Shown one piece after another: positions 62,831-64,000 of a DNA stretch of 64,000 nucleotides. Where the stretch lies: NCBI GenBank assembly GCA_029263095.1, contig JAJCYA010000013.1, forward strand, positions 50,478 to 114,477, in the 5' to 3' direction. The notes under the pieces were generated by a model. That model did not search any database. It worked only from the letters and a program-made list of their open reading frames with translations, and was not told the DNA's origin. The first letter of the stretch is position 1. Each line of letters opens with the position of its first letter. The stretch is from Acidimicrobiia bacterium. GTDB lineage: Bacteria > Actinomycetota > Acidimicrobiia > Spongiisociales > UBA11373. The position numbers and the translations under genes are program-made.

Positions 62831-64000
62831 CTAGGACACGAGGGGGCTAGAGGCGTGCTCGGGCACGAGGATCGTCACCGATCTCTTCGCCCGACTAATG
62901 GCTGTGTACAGCAATCGCCGCGATTCGATACTGTCATCGAATACGGACTCGCTGCAATGCACGATCACCACGTGATCGTATTCCTGACCCTTTGCCTTAT
63001 GGATCGTACTGATACACCTTCGTGGGCGGATCGCCCCCTCGCGAAGGCGTCGGGCAGAGGCGTCTAGCAATGCTGTAGCCGACTCGCCGGCAACAGGACG
63101 CAACAAGCTGAGAACGCGCAGGTTCAAACCGAGGTCGATTTTCAGCCAATCGGGTGGATTTGAGAGAAGGGCCTCTATGCATCGACACCAAGTCGCGATG
63201 TCGGGCGCCGCGTATAGCGGTACGAGGGCATCCAACAGCGGCTTAATCCGTACTTTCCTGCCAGGCTCAATCCGATCGACAAGTAGTGATTGGGATACCT
63301 GGGCTTTGAGTGCCTTAGTCAACCCGGTGCATGTGCTCGAGAGCAAGGAAACGATGGCTGAGGCCATGCTCCGAGGATCACCAATCGACTCCTCAGCGAG
63401 GTCAAGCGCCCCGTAGGCAGGTCCGAACTCTGCTCCTTCCTGGATGCGATGCGAGCCTCTTAGGACCGCATTCAGGCCCCGGACGCTCTCGTTGTACCGA
63501 GTGAGCACTGCCACCGAGCCACTCGGGCTACGGGCAACGGCGTTTAGGGGCCTGATGAGCTCCGGTTGAACCTGTCTTGAGTAGGGATTGGGCGACCCCG
63601 ATAGACCCTCGATGCGTCTCACTCGGACCGAAGGCGGAACGAGATCGAGTGGGAGAGTCTCGCCTTGCCGGAGCGCTTCTCTCGCCGCCAAGGTCCAAAC
63701 CCCGAGGTCGGGGGCTTCATCCCAACGGCGAGGTTCGGTCAGGGCTGCAAGGGCGTCTGCATTCCTGCAGTGGTCCTCCCAATCGACCAGCTCATCCATG
63801 TCGAAGATCGCCTGCATCGGATCAGCGAAAGTCCGCAGGCGACTTCCACCAGCCTCGACCAAGAGATTCACGAGAGTGAACTGGTCAGGTCGAGTGTCTT
63901 GGTATTCGTCAACGAAGATCAATGGGTAGTGCTTCCCTATTGCTCGTGCCAACGTCGGAGCCCGTCTAAGCAATTCAGCGGCCCTCGTGGCGAGGTCCTG
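62831..64000 (-). CDS. UvrD/Rep-like superfamily 1 helicase, C-terminal part, continues beyond window
   Basis: The frame is open to the last base, so the N-terminal Walker A half lies outside. Inside the window: Walker B LIFVDEYQDTRPDQF, later motif V STIHKAKGQEYDHVVIVH and motif VI LYTAISRAKRSVTILV. The overall order fits UvrD/RecB-like helicases, and the 390 residues seen are the 2A/2B half. No accessory domain can be judged. It may belong to a repair or defence gene. Confidence 0.85.
   Translation of the reverse strand, partial: QDLATRAAELLRRAPTLARAIGKHYPLIFVDEYQDTRPDQFTLVNLLVEAGGSRLRTFADPMQAIFDMDELVDWEDHCRNADALAALTEPRRWDEAPDLGVWTLAAREALRQGETLPLDLVPPSVRVRRIEGLSGSPNPYSRQVQPELIRPLNAVARSPSGSVAVLTRYNESVRGLNAVLRGSHRIQEGAEFGPAYGALDLAEESIGDPRSMASAIVSLLSSTCTGLTKALKAQVSQSLLVDRIEPGRKVRIKPLLDALVPLYAAPDIATWCRCIEALLSNPPDWLKIDLGLNLRVLSLLRPVAGESATALLDASARRLREGAIRPRRCISTIHKAKGQEYDHVVIVHCSESVFDDSIESRRLLYTAISRAKRSVTILVPEHASSPLVS

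Overview
The window is high-GC DNA from a Gram-positive-type actinobacterium. Supporting signs are frequent GTG starts, four-base ATGA/GTGA gene overlaps, MurT/GatD peptidoglycan amidation genes, DUF4032 and PAC2 proteins, and many short lipoproteins with Thr-rich linkers behind a lipobox. The gene mix reminds me of uncultured Acidimicrobiia-like lineages. That is an impression from gene content, not a phylogeny. I found no rRNA, tRNA, CRISPR array, integrase or transposase.

From 1 to about 28 kb the genes are mostly housekeeping and catabolic: agmatinase (cut by the window edge), an isoprenylcysteine-methyltransferase-like membrane protein, a full-length Lhr helicase, an aldehyde-dehydrogenase-family protein, a DUF4032 kinase-like protein, NERD-like and UspA-like proteins, a haloalkane dehalogenase of the HLD-I type, a tandem-ACT protein, GatD/MurT, an ABC exporter, a lipoate-ligase-like protein, AroQ, aspartate aminotransferase, SixA-like phosphatase, an MFS transporter, a nucleoside hydrolase/ribokinase pair, trans-3-hydroxy-L-proline dehydratase, an MscS channel, an amidase and a HAD 5'-nucleotidase. 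A GC-rich 87/88-bp intergenic repeat occurs three times at 19.1-19.3 kb. A diverged copy at 23.9 kb seems to have replaced most of a methyltransferase gene.

From 28 to 41 kb there are redox and envelope genes (aldo/keto reductase, a DUF3179 lipoprotein, a secreted Gly/Asn/Gln/Asp repeat protein, an orphan histidine kinase). They are followed by a tightly overlapping sulfur operon: PocR-type regulator, sulfide:quinone oxidoreductase-like flavoprotein, DUF1641, DsrC/TusE-like and DsrE-like proteins. A thiolase and a peptidoglycan-binding-like lipoprotein come next.

From 41 to 52 kb lie a PAC2 protein, a CapA-type secreted protein with RTX-like repeats (and a probable 39-residue protein in another frame at its 5' end), a WD40-UBP zinc-finger fusion, and a two-gene SipW-type system in which the signal peptidase is fused to a C-terminal DNRLRE-like domain. 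A class II amidotransferase, a putative glycoside-hydrolase-like lipoprotein, two further lipoproteins and a CBS protein follow.

From 52 to 64 kb the region looks accessory: a PLP enzyme, an HxlR-type regulator overlapping a MerB-like gene, a 5'-truncated SDR gene, three zinc-ribbon membrane proteins (two with a duplicated promoter and N-terminus), an FG-GAP lipoprotein, gene debris, an unknown membrane protein flanked by diverged direct repeats, and a UvrD-like helicase running off the window end.

The observations I rate highest are the peptidase-substrate fusion next to a TasA-like gene, the WD40-UBP fusion, the PocR-controlled sulfur operon with its repeat-rich leader, the zinc-ribbon sensor-like array, and the repeat element that truncates the methyltransferase.
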